From Cryptomeria japonica (Eukaryota > Streptophyta > Pinopsida > Cupressales > Cupressaceae), in NCBI RefSeq assembly GCF_030272615.1, contig NC_081408.1, positions 611,699,673 to 611,763,672 of the forward strand: a DNA stretch of 64,000 nt, written 5' to 3'. The position numbers and the translations under genes were made by a program. The notes below the pieces were generated by a model that ran no database searches, had not been told where the DNA came from, and saw only the letters and a list, made by a program, of their open reading frames with translations. Every line of letters begins with the position of its first letter. Positions within the stretch are counted from its first letter, which is position 1. Of this stretch, positions 10,478 through 21,487 are shown piece by piece.

Positions 10478-12159
10478 TGTAGCATCATAAATTGTACACC
10501 CTTTCTAGGGTGGTACAATTCCACACTTGGTTTAGAAACCACCTTAGTTTGTTTTGCATCTTACATTTTCAATTACTTTAAGAATCTAATTAATTAATTT
10601 AATTAAATCTAAAGTCACATTTCATCACTCCCCACATCATAAAATTGGGCCCTTTACCCTAAGTGTTGCCCCCTTTTTTTTATTTCTCCAATTAATCATT
10701 TAATCATAAATCCTAATTATGTTGTATTTTGATTTTTAAGGCCCGATTTTGCATGTCAAAACATCTCGGAATCAACTATAACATTAGGATCCACTCTAAT
10801 ATCATCATATCTAACAACCCTAAAAATTTGGTGAAAATTTGGTCGAACATTGTGCAAGTGCAACACGGTCCCCGACATTTTTCTTGAAATTTCCAAAGTG
10901 CAATTCTATGATATTATAATGCTTAACCCCAAAATATTGGTGGGAAATTTAAATCCTAGGTCAGCCAAAAGATGAAATTAAGATCTAGGGTTTCATACAT
11001 AAGAGCTCTCTTTCTTCATTTGAAGGTCTAAAGAAATGGAATCTAAAAAACCTTTGGGACCGATTATAAGGAGCCTTCTATGTAGCAGAAGAGTAGATAA
11101 TTAGAGTCTTCAAAAACATTCAACAACACCTATCAAGCATTCATCAATCATTCTTTCATCAATTGGGGGCTTTTGAAGATATGGGAAAGCAATAGTAGAT
11201 CATCGACTGAAGATTGGCTTGTACCTCTCCCTTGGGGTTGGTTATGATTTCATGTTATTTCCATATCTTTGTATGAGCTTCATTATATCAATTTGATTTA
11301 CATTCATGCTTTAGATCACTTTGTATCATTGATTTAGAGCATTTACTCTGTCAATTATAAGCAATTAGGGTTTACTCTTAGGGTTTCTCTAGATTGTTTA
11401 CTCATCCTAGGATCTTGCACACACACAAGGTTCTTGCACACACTACTTTACTATACAAATCAGATATTTGTTGAGGTGGAAATCACCAAGATATGGGTTT
11501 GACTAAGGTCAAACCCCATATAACCACCCAAAACCCTATTTTCAGCTACAAGTGTAGAGTTGGGATCTGGGCGTCGTTGCAAGTTTAAGGTTCGACAGAG
11601 TGCACACGGACTATTTGAGAGGAAAAAATCAATAGAAAACATAGGGACAAGGGCGTGGTGCCTTTCTTCTTCTCAGGATAAGGGTGTGGCACCTTGGTCC
11701 TCCCAGAAGCGGGCAAATTTTGCCAAGACAACAAGTTTCAATCTTCATATCCGAGCTTGACAGTTACAACTATAGGCTTGTAGAATCAAGATAGTGGCAC
11801 AACACCTTGGTCCCATAGATTTTTTATCAGATTTTTGGTATAGGTGCACATCTGAATTTGTTTATTAATCTATACTTTGCAGCAATATATCAATTATTCT
11901 CAGTTCTACATTTCCAGATTAGGGTTGTTTATGCTTACTTGTATTCTAGGTTAAATTATAAAAATCTACACTTTTTCATCACTTCTTCCTCTCATTTGTA
12001 GCAAAGGAATAGAAAACCTAAGAGGTATTCCTTGGCTCTCTCTTCCTCACAAGAAGTATACAAAGTGTGTTATCTCTCTCGGCTCTTTCGTATTCCACAG
12101 TGTGTACATGAGAGGGGGATTAGGACTTGTTTTCTTAGTCTCACTTTTTCCCCTACACA
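10478..12159 (+). repeat. LTR of a gypsy-type element (TGTAGCATCA...CCTACACA)
   Basis: Begins TGTAGCATCATAAATTG after a purine tract and ends TTTTTCCCCTACACA, about 1.68 kb, with no gene inside. A TATA-like 'gattataagg' near 11065 is followed by a CA-rich leader-like stretch. Its right edge abuts LINE ORF2 exactly where that ORF stops, consistent with insertion into the LINE. I read it as the 3' LTR of the PMD-bearing element. Confidence 0.6.
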
Positions 12160-13449
12160 ATAATAAATTGTCATTGCTTGGGTAACCTCCCCGAGAGTCT
12201 TCTTAAAAAAGGCTTGAAGATATGTCATGAACATCCCAGGAGACAAAGTGTTCTATTAGACTTCTGCATTTGAGGAAAAAGTTTCGTATCCTGGATCCCT
12301 TTGGATGAGTAATAGATCTTAGGAGGTTTTGAGACTCCCCAAATTTTATATAATTTGTGATCATCATCCTAACCCATCTTGCTTTGGGATCTTTAAGAAT
12401 TTTCCAAACCAACTTTTCTCCCAAAACCTTATTTTGAATTTGAAGATTTTGTACTCCTAAGCCTCCTAATGATATTGGTTTGATAATTTTGTCCCAAGCT
12501 ATTAGAGAAATTTTATTTTTTTCTTCAATGTTCTACCAAAAGAAGTTCCTAGTCTTATTTAAGATAAATGAATTCACACCTTTCAAGACAACTAGATAAG
12601 ACAATAGGTAGATTGTGAGGGTTGAAATGACTACTTGAAGAATAACCAATCTGCCCGCCTAGGAGAGCCACTTCCCTTTCCAAGAATTGACATTTTGGTC
12701 CATTTTAATTTTTAAATGACCCCACAGATTTGACTTCCTCACTCCCTTGTCTATGGGAATTCCCAAGTATATGCAAGGTAGGTTTCCTTTTTGGCAATTA
12801 AAGATTCTTAAGATCCTATTTTCCAAACACACTGAGGTGGAGAAAAAGTAGATTTCAGAATTTTCTTTGCCATTCCCATAGGAATCTAGAAGCTCTTGTA
12901 ATTGGATTGCTTCCTTGACCTTTGCTACACCTAGAAGGAGATTATTATCAGCAAACTATGGGTGTGTAGCAACAAAGGGAGTAGTAATTTTGATTCCTTC
13001 TAGTTTTCTACTAGAGTGTTTAGAATTGATGGCTCTTTCCAATGCTTCTACAATTATTTTGAAGAGAAAAGGAGAAATTGGATCTACATGTCGGATATCC
13101 TTTGAAGAGGAAAAGAAACCCTCTGGCTTACCATTCACAAGAATAAAAAACTTAGGTGTTTCTATGCATTCAAAGATACAATCGATCCATTGCTAACTGA
13201 ACCCAAATGCCTGCAAGACATTAAATAGAAAACGTCAGTCCACATTATCATATTCTTTGAAAATATCCAATTTCACTATCATACCTAGTCTATTTGTGTT
13301 ATGCGGAGTATATATTTCTTCTTGAGCCACAATGACACCATCTAGGATCGAGAGCCTGGGAACAAAGCCTATTTTCTCTTCTGAAATGATGTCCATAACA
13401 GGTTTCAATCTATTTGTCATAACCTTGGAGAGGATTTTGTAGATAGTGT
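12160..13449 (-). pseudogene. LINE ORF2, C-terminal half of reverse transcriptase and downstream region
   Basis: Minus-strand reading from 13449 continues IYKILSKVMTNRLKPVMDII directly after RPISLCNT at 21483. Next come SILDGVIVAQEE, KLDIFKEYDNVD (family KLDxxKAYD), NGKPEGFF and DPISPFLF. The active site is FADN at 12944-12955 where the family has F/YADD, so the second catalytic Asp is lost. Thumb and connection motifs follow (CIYLGIPIDKG, WAGRLVILQVV, GGLGVQNLQIQN, MGEKLVWKILKDP at 12424). Several stops interrupt. The ORF ends at 12160 against an LTR, so its C-terminal zinc-finger part and 3' tail are missing. Confidence 0.85.
13445..13449. repeat. Target-site duplication AGTGT, left copy
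   Basis: AGTGT stands immediately left of the LTR start TGTAATATGG. The same five bases follow the other LTR at 21483-21487. Removing the element plus one copy restores the LINE reading frame. Confidence 0.9.
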
Positions 13450-13676
13450 TGTAATATGGTGAAAAATGATGAGGGGAGATCAAGTGGAAAGCTTTACTCC
13501 CCTCAAAAGAGGAATGAAAGTTTCACAAAGGACTCCCTTCAATTTTTCACACATTACATTCAAAAGAGGGGTTGAATTCACTAGATCCAATCCCCAATGG
13601 TAAGGGATTGAATACTAAGTGAATTACAATAAATTTGGAAAGTATTAGGAAAGTAAATTAACCCACTTTCGTAGTA

Positions 13677-13924
13677 GACTAGTTGAATTAAGAAAATTGA
13701 GACTAAGTGCAAAAATGAAAATGAAATGATTATAGCTAGAGATAGAGATGCAGGATAAAGTTGTGCACCTAGAATTAGTAGTAGAATGTCAATAAAAACC
13801 TTTCGTAGTAGACTAGTTGAATTAAGAAAATTAAGACTAAGTGCAAAAATGAAAAAGAAATGATTATAGCTTGAGATAGAGATGCAGGATAAAGTTGTGC
13901 ACCTAGAATTAGTAGTAGAATGTC
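13677..13924. repeat. 124-bp tandem duplication inside the left LTR
   Basis: Two nearly identical copies with period 124. The 5' LTR has one copy (from about 20401), so the duplication arose after insertion, or in the template end that made this LTR. Confidence 0.85.
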
Positions 13925-13963
13925 AATAAAAATCTTCCCTACAAATCTGAGCAAAAGTTTTAG

Positions 13964-13990
13964 GGACTTTGCATAAGTTATGCACGGTCG
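13964..13990. repeat. Degenerate 27-bp palindrome, LTR copy 1
   Basis: GGACTTTGCATAA, a single G, then TTATGCACGGTCG. It is the mutated counterpart of the perfect palindrome at 20564-20590. Confidence 0.75.
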
Positions 13991-14837
13991 TTCGAAAAAT
14001 TTGCATGTCGAAAAGGGTTTTTCCGTCTCTAAAAATGAAGTCTAAATCTGCAATTACAGCCATGCACCTGCAACCTACACATAAAAAACAGAGGGAAATG
14101 TTATTGGGAATGGGGGTTTTCCTTCAAGTCAAACCCATTTTGGAATTAACCAAGTGGTTGTAAAATATTACAAGTAAATGAAAGGAAATTTGTGAAGTAA
14201 AATCCACATCAAGAAGGGGATGTAATTGAAATGTTGATACCTTTGTAGATGAATTTACTTGAATGGGTATGTGGAATAGGATGTCTTGAATGTTGATAAA
14301 AATCTCCTCTTCAATGGTTGAATCCTTGTCTGGAATGTAACACCTAGCCTTCAAAGAAGACGCCAAATGCTCAATACTTGAATGAATGCTTGAATGCTTA
14401 CACTTGATTTCACTTATGATCACTTATTCAAATAGGAGGGGAAGTGCTCATTATACAATTTCCAATTAGGGGTTTTTAGGTAATTTCTCGTCTTAGGCCG
14501 ACATAGGAAAAAATTTCCTGCTCAATAATTGACAAGCCCAATGCAAGGGGGGACCAAATGAGGCCCAAAATAAGTACAGGACAAGGGCTCCATGCCTCCA
14601 TCCCTAGAGGATAGGGGCACCACATCCCTATTCTAGGGGGAAAAGGGTGCCACGCCGCTATCCTACCCTAATTTAGGACAAGGAACAACAAAAAGGCAAT
14701 TCTGAATGGTGAAAAATGCAAGTTTATGACCTCATGAGGATGTTTGAGGTCTTTGATCAGGCTTAGGGATTCATTCGCTAATGTGAAGACCCAAATGCAA
14801 TCAAAAATTGCAAGGGTTGCAATCTTTTGATGCTACA

Positions 14838-15679
14838 TTTATCCCCCTTTCTAGCGAGAGTATAAGCATACACCAATACTACCGGTAAAGTATAAGGAGA
14901 CAAGATTGAAAGACTTTCACCACATCAAGGAGGCAAGATACCCCAAGCCCCAAGTGGACTAAGGATCTTATGACTTCAATTGACAAAGTAAAAGGGAAGA
15001 TCAGGAGGGAGAGAACTGTGATTACAAGTAGTAAGGTTCCCCTCACTATGAGTCATGAAAACAAAGGGTACCAAAAATTACTTATTAACTTTAAGTATCA
15101 AGGAAGAAAATATGAGTGAAGTGTATGCCCCCATGTTAAAGTGATCACACACACCTTATCGGGAGCGATTTCTTTAACGTAGGATACATCTAAGAAAGAG
15201 AAAGAGAGGGAACACGTTATCGCAAGGATTTAGCCCCCAATCAAGGAATAAACCCAAGGATAATGAACACAAACCACAAAGCACGAGGTGGCTTCACTTT
15301 CCTCGGGGTCAGTATGTCGTATGATAAATCATGTATATCATGTACATATATGCATATAATAGTTTTCATTCCCGAAATAAATGAAACCACCTTGGAAGAA
15401 AGGGAACACGTGTCTTTTTAGTCAAAATGAAAGAGATCAAAAGAGATCTCAATGCTTTGCATCCTCCTCAAGTAGACATCACTAGGGACAACAAATAGAA
15501 GAATAGGGATACACATTGAATAATGGTCACAAAAGAGAAAGAAAGGAGAGAGGTAGAGGATCTATGGTACCAATGCAACTAGTCTAGCATGACATCCAAC
15601 TCTCGATCTTATTGATCATTATTTTGGGAAGGTGGGAAAAACACTAGAGGAGCAACATTGAGCACAATAGATGGAGCTA
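14838..15679 (-). other. 3' non-coding part of the nested Tat-like element
   Basis: No sustained reading frame on either strand. The minus-strand purine tract AAAGGGGGATAAA lies at the left edge. RT and integrase would be expected to the right of this segment and are not found, so this may span the deletion point or be the element's own 3' untranslated region. Confidence 0.5.
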
Positions 15680-16435
15680 TCACAATATCCAAACAAGGAA
15701 TATGCTCATGCGCAAGTCACTTTGTTCCTTTCTAGGAGACAAAATTAAGGGTTTTGAAAATCCTGCAAATAAATGATTGTCAACATCAACGTATTCATAT
15801 TCACTATAGGAAGCATTAGGAGTTGTATTGTCATCACGAATAACATTTTCACCCATTTCTTCATCAAGATTTATAAAAAGAGGAGCTCTAACATGAATAG
15901 AAGTAAAACCATCATATGTTTTTTGTAACTTATGATTTGGAGACTTAGGTTGAATATCTTTCTTAGGAGAAAATGGAATCATGTACACTATTGGTGCTTT
16001 GGGAGATTGAATAGTTTGAGAAACAACTTCATGAGCTCTAGCATGATATTTTTGTCGATGTTCTCTTGCACAATGATTTTGTCTAGTCTCGACAGAAGGC
16101 TGCGAAGACTAAGGTATAATCGTTGAAGGAGGAATGTTCTCATCTTTCATAGTTGGATATTTAGGTTGAGGTATTTTACGTTGGACAAGAGGAGAGACAA
16201 GTCTCTTCTCTCTATAAGAGGAAGGAGGTGGAACTACACCATATAAAGGAGGAATGTTTGGTTTAGGAAGGAGACCAGGTCCATCATGAGGAGGAGGTAT
16301 AGGTCTAACCTTAGGAGGAATATTATTGTTCTTTTTAGGAGAAGGCATAGTCTCATCCATAGGAATAGGTTGGGAATCTTCCTTAGGAGGAAGATTAGTT
16401 CTATCTGTTATGAGAATAATTTCATCCTAAAGAAT
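15680..16435 (-). pseudogene. Proline-rich post-protease segment of Tat-like polyprotein
   Basis: Downstream of protease the minus strand encodes a Pro/Ser/Lys-rich low-complexity stretch (16109-16360, with PPPHDGPGLLPKPNIPP). It continues through a His/Arg-rich link into an acidic C-terminal piece (15680-15988, with PNASYSEYEYVDVDNH). It contains no catalytic motif. In Tat-type polyproteins a spacer of this character separates protease from reverse transcriptase, but here no RT follows. Reading is broken by a stop near 16110 and another near 16430. Confidence 0.55.
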
Positions 16436-16591
16436 GATGGGAATATCAAGAGTTGGAGTTCTAGGTTGGCTTAAGGAAAAAATCATATCTTTCTTCCATT
16501 TTTGATAAGATTGAAAGAGACCATCACTGCTTGGTGGAAGTGATTCAAATTGTTGAGGCCAAAATTAATCAATAGGAACACCTGGTCTTCT

Positions 16592-18753
16592 TTAAATTTG
16601 TTTAAATAAGCTATGGTTAACAATTATGATTTCTCCATTGTGGGGAAATTTAAAACACTTATGGATTGTAGAAGCAATAGCTTTCATGGAAGATAGCCAA
16701 GTGTAGCCTAACTTAGCATGAAATTGTTCAAATGAAGGAATGATAACAAAGTTGACATCTATATATTTAGTATAAACCTCAATAGGAAATGTGATAGAAC
16801 CAATAGTAGGACAAGAAAATCTATCAAATAACTTAACGACCACAGTAGTATCATCATAGATTGGTTGATACAAATGTAAAGTATAAGATATTCTTTAGTG
16901 ATGATATTAACCATGCAAGATGGATAAACAAACACACCACGACAAGGTTTTCCTTGGATCTTAGCAACTATGTATAAACGGCCATTACGTTCCCTAATGG
17001 CCTAACTAGGATCAAATGTGATACATGGATCCTTAGGTGTTTCTTATTTCCCGACCAAATTAACCACATTTTAAGTTATAAAAGTGAAATCAGTGGGGGA
17101 GAAAGAGGTATGTTTAGTCTCAATCATGTTATAGGTATGAAAGGGTAAAGGATCAGTAAAAATATTAATATTTTGATAAGGAGGAGGTAATGATTTGTTT
17201 CCCTTATCATTAACACCTATCATAGATATAGTATTATTATCAATCAAGTCTTGAATTTTACATTTTACTTGAAAATATTTTTCAGTATCATGACCAGGTT
17301 GACGATGAAATTGACAAAAAGAATTATTATCAATGTGAGGTGAAGTTGCCTTAGAGGGGTCTACTAGTTTTATTAGAGGAAGTTTGATAGCATTTCTTTG
17401 TAAAAACTAAGACATGATGCTATACAAAGATTCATTCAAAGGAGTAAATTTTTTCTCTTTTGAAAAAAACAGAAATAGGAGGCACACCTGTTGCAGCATT
17501 CACATTGTTTTTATTGATGGTGCCATTGAACTTGATGAAGATTTTGTTTGGTTTGAACTTCACAAATGGTTGTTGAGCACTCTCACCCTTATCACTCGGA
17601 GCCATAGGAGTAGATTGCTCCATTTGACTCATAGTCAGTTGATAATTGTGAAGTGTTACACACAACTACGGAAAGGAAGTAAACTCAGACAAGAGAAGTT
17701 TTACCATAGAATGTATTTTTACAAATTAGAAATGAAAATGTTTTGAATATCCTTATCAGGCACTAGAAAAGAAGTTTGAGATCACAAATGCTTGTATCTA
17801 CCAATGAAATCAGTCACTTTTTCTTTAACACCTTGTTTACAATGCATTAAATTAGTCAAAGTGATTTTAGGGGTTATGTTGTTTTGAAATTGTTGAATAA
17901 AAGCATTTGCTAATTGTTGAAAAGAAGTAATAGAATAAGAAGGAAAATAGAAATACCATTGTAAAGCATTATCTCTTAACGTTCTAGTAAACAATTTGGC
18001 AAGAAATCTTTGATCATGAGCAAAGTCCGTATGCAAAGTTTGGAATACTTTGACATGTGTTAAAGGATCACCTTTTCCATTATAGAGTTTCAATTGAGGG
18101 ACTTCGACATGTTTAGGAGGGACAACTCTAACAATATCAAGAGAAAGTGGGCTCGCGACATCAAATGTGGGCACACTAAACTTGACTTGACTCATTGAAC
18201 TAATATGTTCTTTCAATGAAGACATAATTTGAGAAAGGTTATTAATGGTTTCTTTTGTTGAAGAATGTTTGTTAGACATGTTTGATTGAGAAGGTGGTGT
18301 AATGTTATTGAAAGAAGGCATTGATTTAGAATAAGGTGGTGGGACACTATGGTAATTAGTAATAGGTGATGATTGAGTAGGAAATAAGACACAAAAAGGA
18401 GGAGTAAAATGATTGAATGAATTTCCCCCTTGTATCACATTGATTGGTTGAGAGACAACAGGAATAATCATTGAAGTAATCGATAAAGATGGAGGATTGA
18501 ATGAAGAAGAGGGATAGTCCCAATGACTAATGGTTGTAGGCATGACATTTTGAATTGAAGTAACCATGATGTTTGAAGTGAAAGTAGGAATACTAGCCAT
18601 AGAAGTGGTCAAAGGAATAGAATGATTGATCTTTGTAGGAGGTTGTGAATAATCTAGATTCTCAGAACAACTCTTCATACACATAACATTAGAATCAACA
18701 ATGTAAGAAATACCACACAATATATCAATTTCATTATTATCTCTTTGAATCAT
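16592..18753 (-). pseudogene. gag-protease of Tat-like gypsy element
   Basis: The longest frame (17782-18753, 323 residues) has a low-complexity Ser/Pro/Asn-rich N-terminus, then the retrotransposon gag capsid domain: VPQLKLYNGKGDPLTHVKVF, RTLRDNALQWYF, FQQLANAFIQQF. After frameshifts and stops comes FCQFHRQPGHDTEKYFQVKC near 17300, the single CxxHxxxGHxTExC nucleocapsid-type motif of Tat elements. The protease region follows (16592-16873): FDRFSCPTIGSITFPIEV, then FEQFHAKLGYTWLSSMKAIA, matching the flap and ILGRPWL-type block. The catalytic Asp-Ser/Thr-Gly is altered (VFVYPSCMVNII near 16910). The start is uncertain and may lie upstream of 18753. Confidence 0.8.
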
Positions 18754-20183
18754 GTGTTTTATAACTTGAATTAATGGAAGAGCTTCACTATTATGATATT
18801 CTTATTGAAACTCTAGTCAAAGCTTCTTCTTCATCATGAGAATTATCAATTGGGTAGGTAGAGATGTTATTAGAATGGGAAGAATTAGCAATGTCCTCAT
18901 TTTAGAAGTCACCCAAATTAGGCTCCATCTCTTTGGGAATTTAACCTTGGGAAGACTTAATTCTAATGTTTCATCTAACGGGGATAGCATAGGTAGGAAA
19001 AATAGTTGTAAAACTCATGCACTAAAGGGAAAATTTAAAATTTGAATTTGAATTTGGAATTTTGGGAAGAAAGTTTGCAAAATTGAATAAGACAATATTC
19101 AAAAAAATGATGACTATACAATTTGAACTTTGTGGAAAGAAGAAATGACATAATCTCCAAGAAAGATTAATAATTAATAAAAAGAGATTCATATTTAAAA
19201 TTATGGCCGATGGGATACCACTTAATTTCGAATTTAAAATTCACAAAATTAAGATCTTAAAATTAGGGCAGATTATAATTAACCACTTAATTTTAAATGT
19301 TTCCTTGAAAGTTGCAATGTTGAAACTGGGAAGTGTTTACGATTTTAGAGGGATCAAAATTTGAGAAAATCGACCAATTTTATGGATTTAAGAAATTAAA
19401 TACAATCATAACAGTTTCCCAAAATTTTGGGAAAAAAGCTAGGGACCATGCATAAGTTATGCACAGTCCTCCCAACTTTTTTCAGAAAATTTCAAGGATG
19501 AAAGCTATGATGATTTGAGAGATAACCCCCCAAAAAAGATTGATTTTACAATCTCTAGATAGGTGAAATTAAGGTTTGAATGTCGAAACAGGACCCTATT
19601 ATGGTTTTTAGAAAGATAAGAAATTGAATTGCAATTTTGAAAAAGGTCAAACTTAATGGATAGGGCCACCTTAAATAATATTTAGAAAACTAAAATTGGT
19701 TGAAATTGATTGAAACTTGCACAGAATCTAATTGAATTTAAAAATTAGGGTTTTAGGACCTAACTGCTGAAATTTGAAATTTTGAATTTTGGGAAAAGGA
19801 GGGAAATTGAAAATCTGAATTTTAGGCAAGAAGACAAGTTTAAAAATAGTCACAAATCTGAAAATTAAATGTAAATCCAATTTTTGCACAAGTTCAAGTT
19901 GATGTCTGAAAATTAGGGTTTTGACAATTAACCACTTAATTTTGTAAATTTGATTTGCAAATTGAGCAAGACAATGGAAGAATCAAATTTGACAAGAAAT
20001 ATAATTTTCATATCTAAGACAATAGATAACAATTTTTGCAAAATACAAGTTTAATTTTGACAACTAGGGTTTTGAATGAATTAACCACTAAGTTTGTGTA
20101 AATTGCAAGAAAATTAAATTTGTAAATGAAAAGTATGCAATAATTTTCAATGTAAAGCATGTAAGATGTTGGGTTCACCAAAA
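18754..20183 (-). other. Long untranslated leader of the Tat-like element, internally repetitive
   Basis: 1.4 kb of A/T-rich sequence between the 5' LTR and gag, without a coding frame. Phrases such as 'ttaaccacttaatttt' recur (about 19280, 19930, 20080), as do 'attagggttttg' and runs of 'aaaattaa', so it looks built from diverged short duplications. It also contains the second palindrome copy (19443-19469). Next to the LTR the minus strand reads TTTTGGTGAACCCAACATC, where a primer binding site should be. I cannot match this to a specific tRNA. Confidence 0.5.
19443..19469. repeat. 27-bp palindrome, internal copy in leader
   Basis: GGACCATGCATAA, G, TTATGCACAGTCC: 13-base arms with one mismatched pair, around a single base. 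It is outside the LTRs, so its presence is not explained by LTR duplication. Confidence 0.8.
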
Positions 20184-20563
20184 TGTAATATGGTGAAAAA
20201 TGATGATGGGAGATCAAGTGGAAAGCTTTACTCCCCTCAAAAGGGGAATGAAAGTTTCACAAAGGATTCCTTTCAATTTTTCACACATTAAATTCAAAAG
20301 AAGGGTTGAATTCACTAGATCCAATCCCCAATGGTAAGAGACTGAATACTAAGTGAATTGCAGTAAATTTGGGAAGTATTAGGAAAGTAAATTAACCCTC
20401 TTTTGTAGTAGACTAGTTGAATTAAGGAAATTGAGACTAAGTGCAGAAATAACAAAGAAATGATTATAGCTTGAGATAGAGATGCGGGATGAAGCTGTGC
20501 ACCTGAAATTAGCAGTGGAATGTCGAGACGAAGCTTCCCTACAAATCTGAGCAAAAGTTGTAG

Positions 20564-20590
20564 GGACCGTGCATAACTTATGCACGGTCC
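20564..20590. repeat. Perfect 27-bp palindrome in LTR
   Basis: GGACCGTGCATAA, C, TTATGCACGGTCC: 13-base perfect inverted arms around one base. Three versions exist in this element (both LTRs and the leader). Confidence 0.9.
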
Positions 20591-21219
20591 TTTGAAAAAT
20601 CTATGCACCGAGAAGGGTTTTTTTGTCTCTGAAAATGAAGCCTAAACCTACAATTACAACCATGCACCTACAACCTACACATAGAAAAGAAAGCGAAATG
20701 TTGTTGGGATTGGGGATTCGCCTTCAGGTCAAACCCCATTTTGGAATTAACCAAGTGGTTGTAAAATGCTGCAAGTAAATAAAAGGAAATGTTTGAAGTA
20801 AAATCCACCTCAAGAAGGGGATGTAATTGAAATGTTGATACCTTTGTAGATGAATTTTATTGAATGGGTATGTGAAATAGGATGTCTTGAATGTTGATAA
20901 AATCTCCTCTTCAATGGTTGAATCCTTGTCTTGAATGCAACACCCGGCCTTGAAAGGAGACTTGAAATGCTTAATACTTGAATGAATGCTTGCACATGAT
21001 TTCTCTTATGATCCACCTTATTTTTCGCTTATGATCGCTTATGCAAATAGGAGGGGAAGTTCTTATTATATACTTCCTAATTAGGGTTGTTGAGGTAATT
21101 TCCCATCTTAGGCTGACATAGGAAAACTTTTCCCGCTCAACAACTGACAAGCCCAATGCAAGTGGGGACCAAAGGGGGCCCAAAATAGGGCGAGGACAAG
21201 GGGGCTATGACCCTATCCT

Positions 21220-21309
21220 AAGAGGAAAAGGATGCTATGACCCTATCCGAAGAGGAAAGGGGCACAATGCTCTTATCCTAGGGGGATAGGGGCATCATGC
21301 CTCTATCCT
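21220..21309. repeat. Three 30-bp tandem units in the LTR
   Basis: Three successive 30-base units start aagaggaaaaggatgctatg, aagaggaaaggggcacaatg and agggggataggggcatcatg, each ending in a '(t)tatcc' block. The counterpart in the left LTR (about 14571-14670) has fewer, more altered units. Confidence 0.75.
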
Positions 21310-21482
21310 GCCCTGATTTAGGACAAGAAACAACAAAAAGGCAATGTAGAATGGTGAAAATTACAAGTTTTTGATGTCATGAGCATGTTTTGGGTCTCTG
21401 ATCAGGCTTAGGGATTTGTCCGCTAATGCAAAGACCCAAATGCGGTCGAAAATTGTGAGGGTCACAATTTTATGATGCTAAA

Positions 21483-21487
21483 AGTGT
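21483..21487. repeat. Target-site duplication AGTGT, right copy
   Basis: Second copy of the 5-bp duplication flanking the Tat-like element. On the minus strand it is the ACACT at the end of the RPISLCNT codons. Confidence 0.9.

Larger units (their letters stand above)
13450..14837 (-). repeat. 3' LTR of the nested Tat-like element
   Basis: Plus-strand reading TGTAATATGG...TTGATGCTACA. It carries a 124-base tandem duplication (13677-13800 and 13801-13924, starting tttcgtagtagactagttga) that the other LTR lacks. It also carries the degenerate palindrome at 13964-13990 and about three degenerate 'agaggataggggcaccac' type units at 14571-14670. Confidence 0.88.
13450..21482 (-). mobile_element. 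Tat-like gypsy element lacking RT and integrase, nested in LINE ORF2
   Basis: 8,033 bases bounded by direct LTRs (13450-14837 and 20184-21482) and by the 5-bp duplication AGTGT. Gag, protease and a proline-rich segment read on the minus strand from right to left. The minus-strand purine tract AAAGGGGGATAAA sits at the inner edge of the left LTR. RT, RNase H and integrase are absent between the proline-rich segment and the 3' LTR, so it is non-autonomous or internally deleted. Its gag and protease belong to the Tat lineage by motif. Confidence 0.88.
20184..21482 (-). repeat. 5' LTR of the nested Tat-like element
   Basis: TGTAATATGG...TGATGCTAAA in plus reading; the terminal CA has become AA. 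A minus-strand TATA-like box (TATATAAT near 21066-21073) fits an LTR promoter. It includes three 30-base tandem units (about 21220-21309) of the form agggggataggggcatcatg and the perfect palindrome at 20564. It differs from the other LTR at many sites. Confidence 0.88.
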
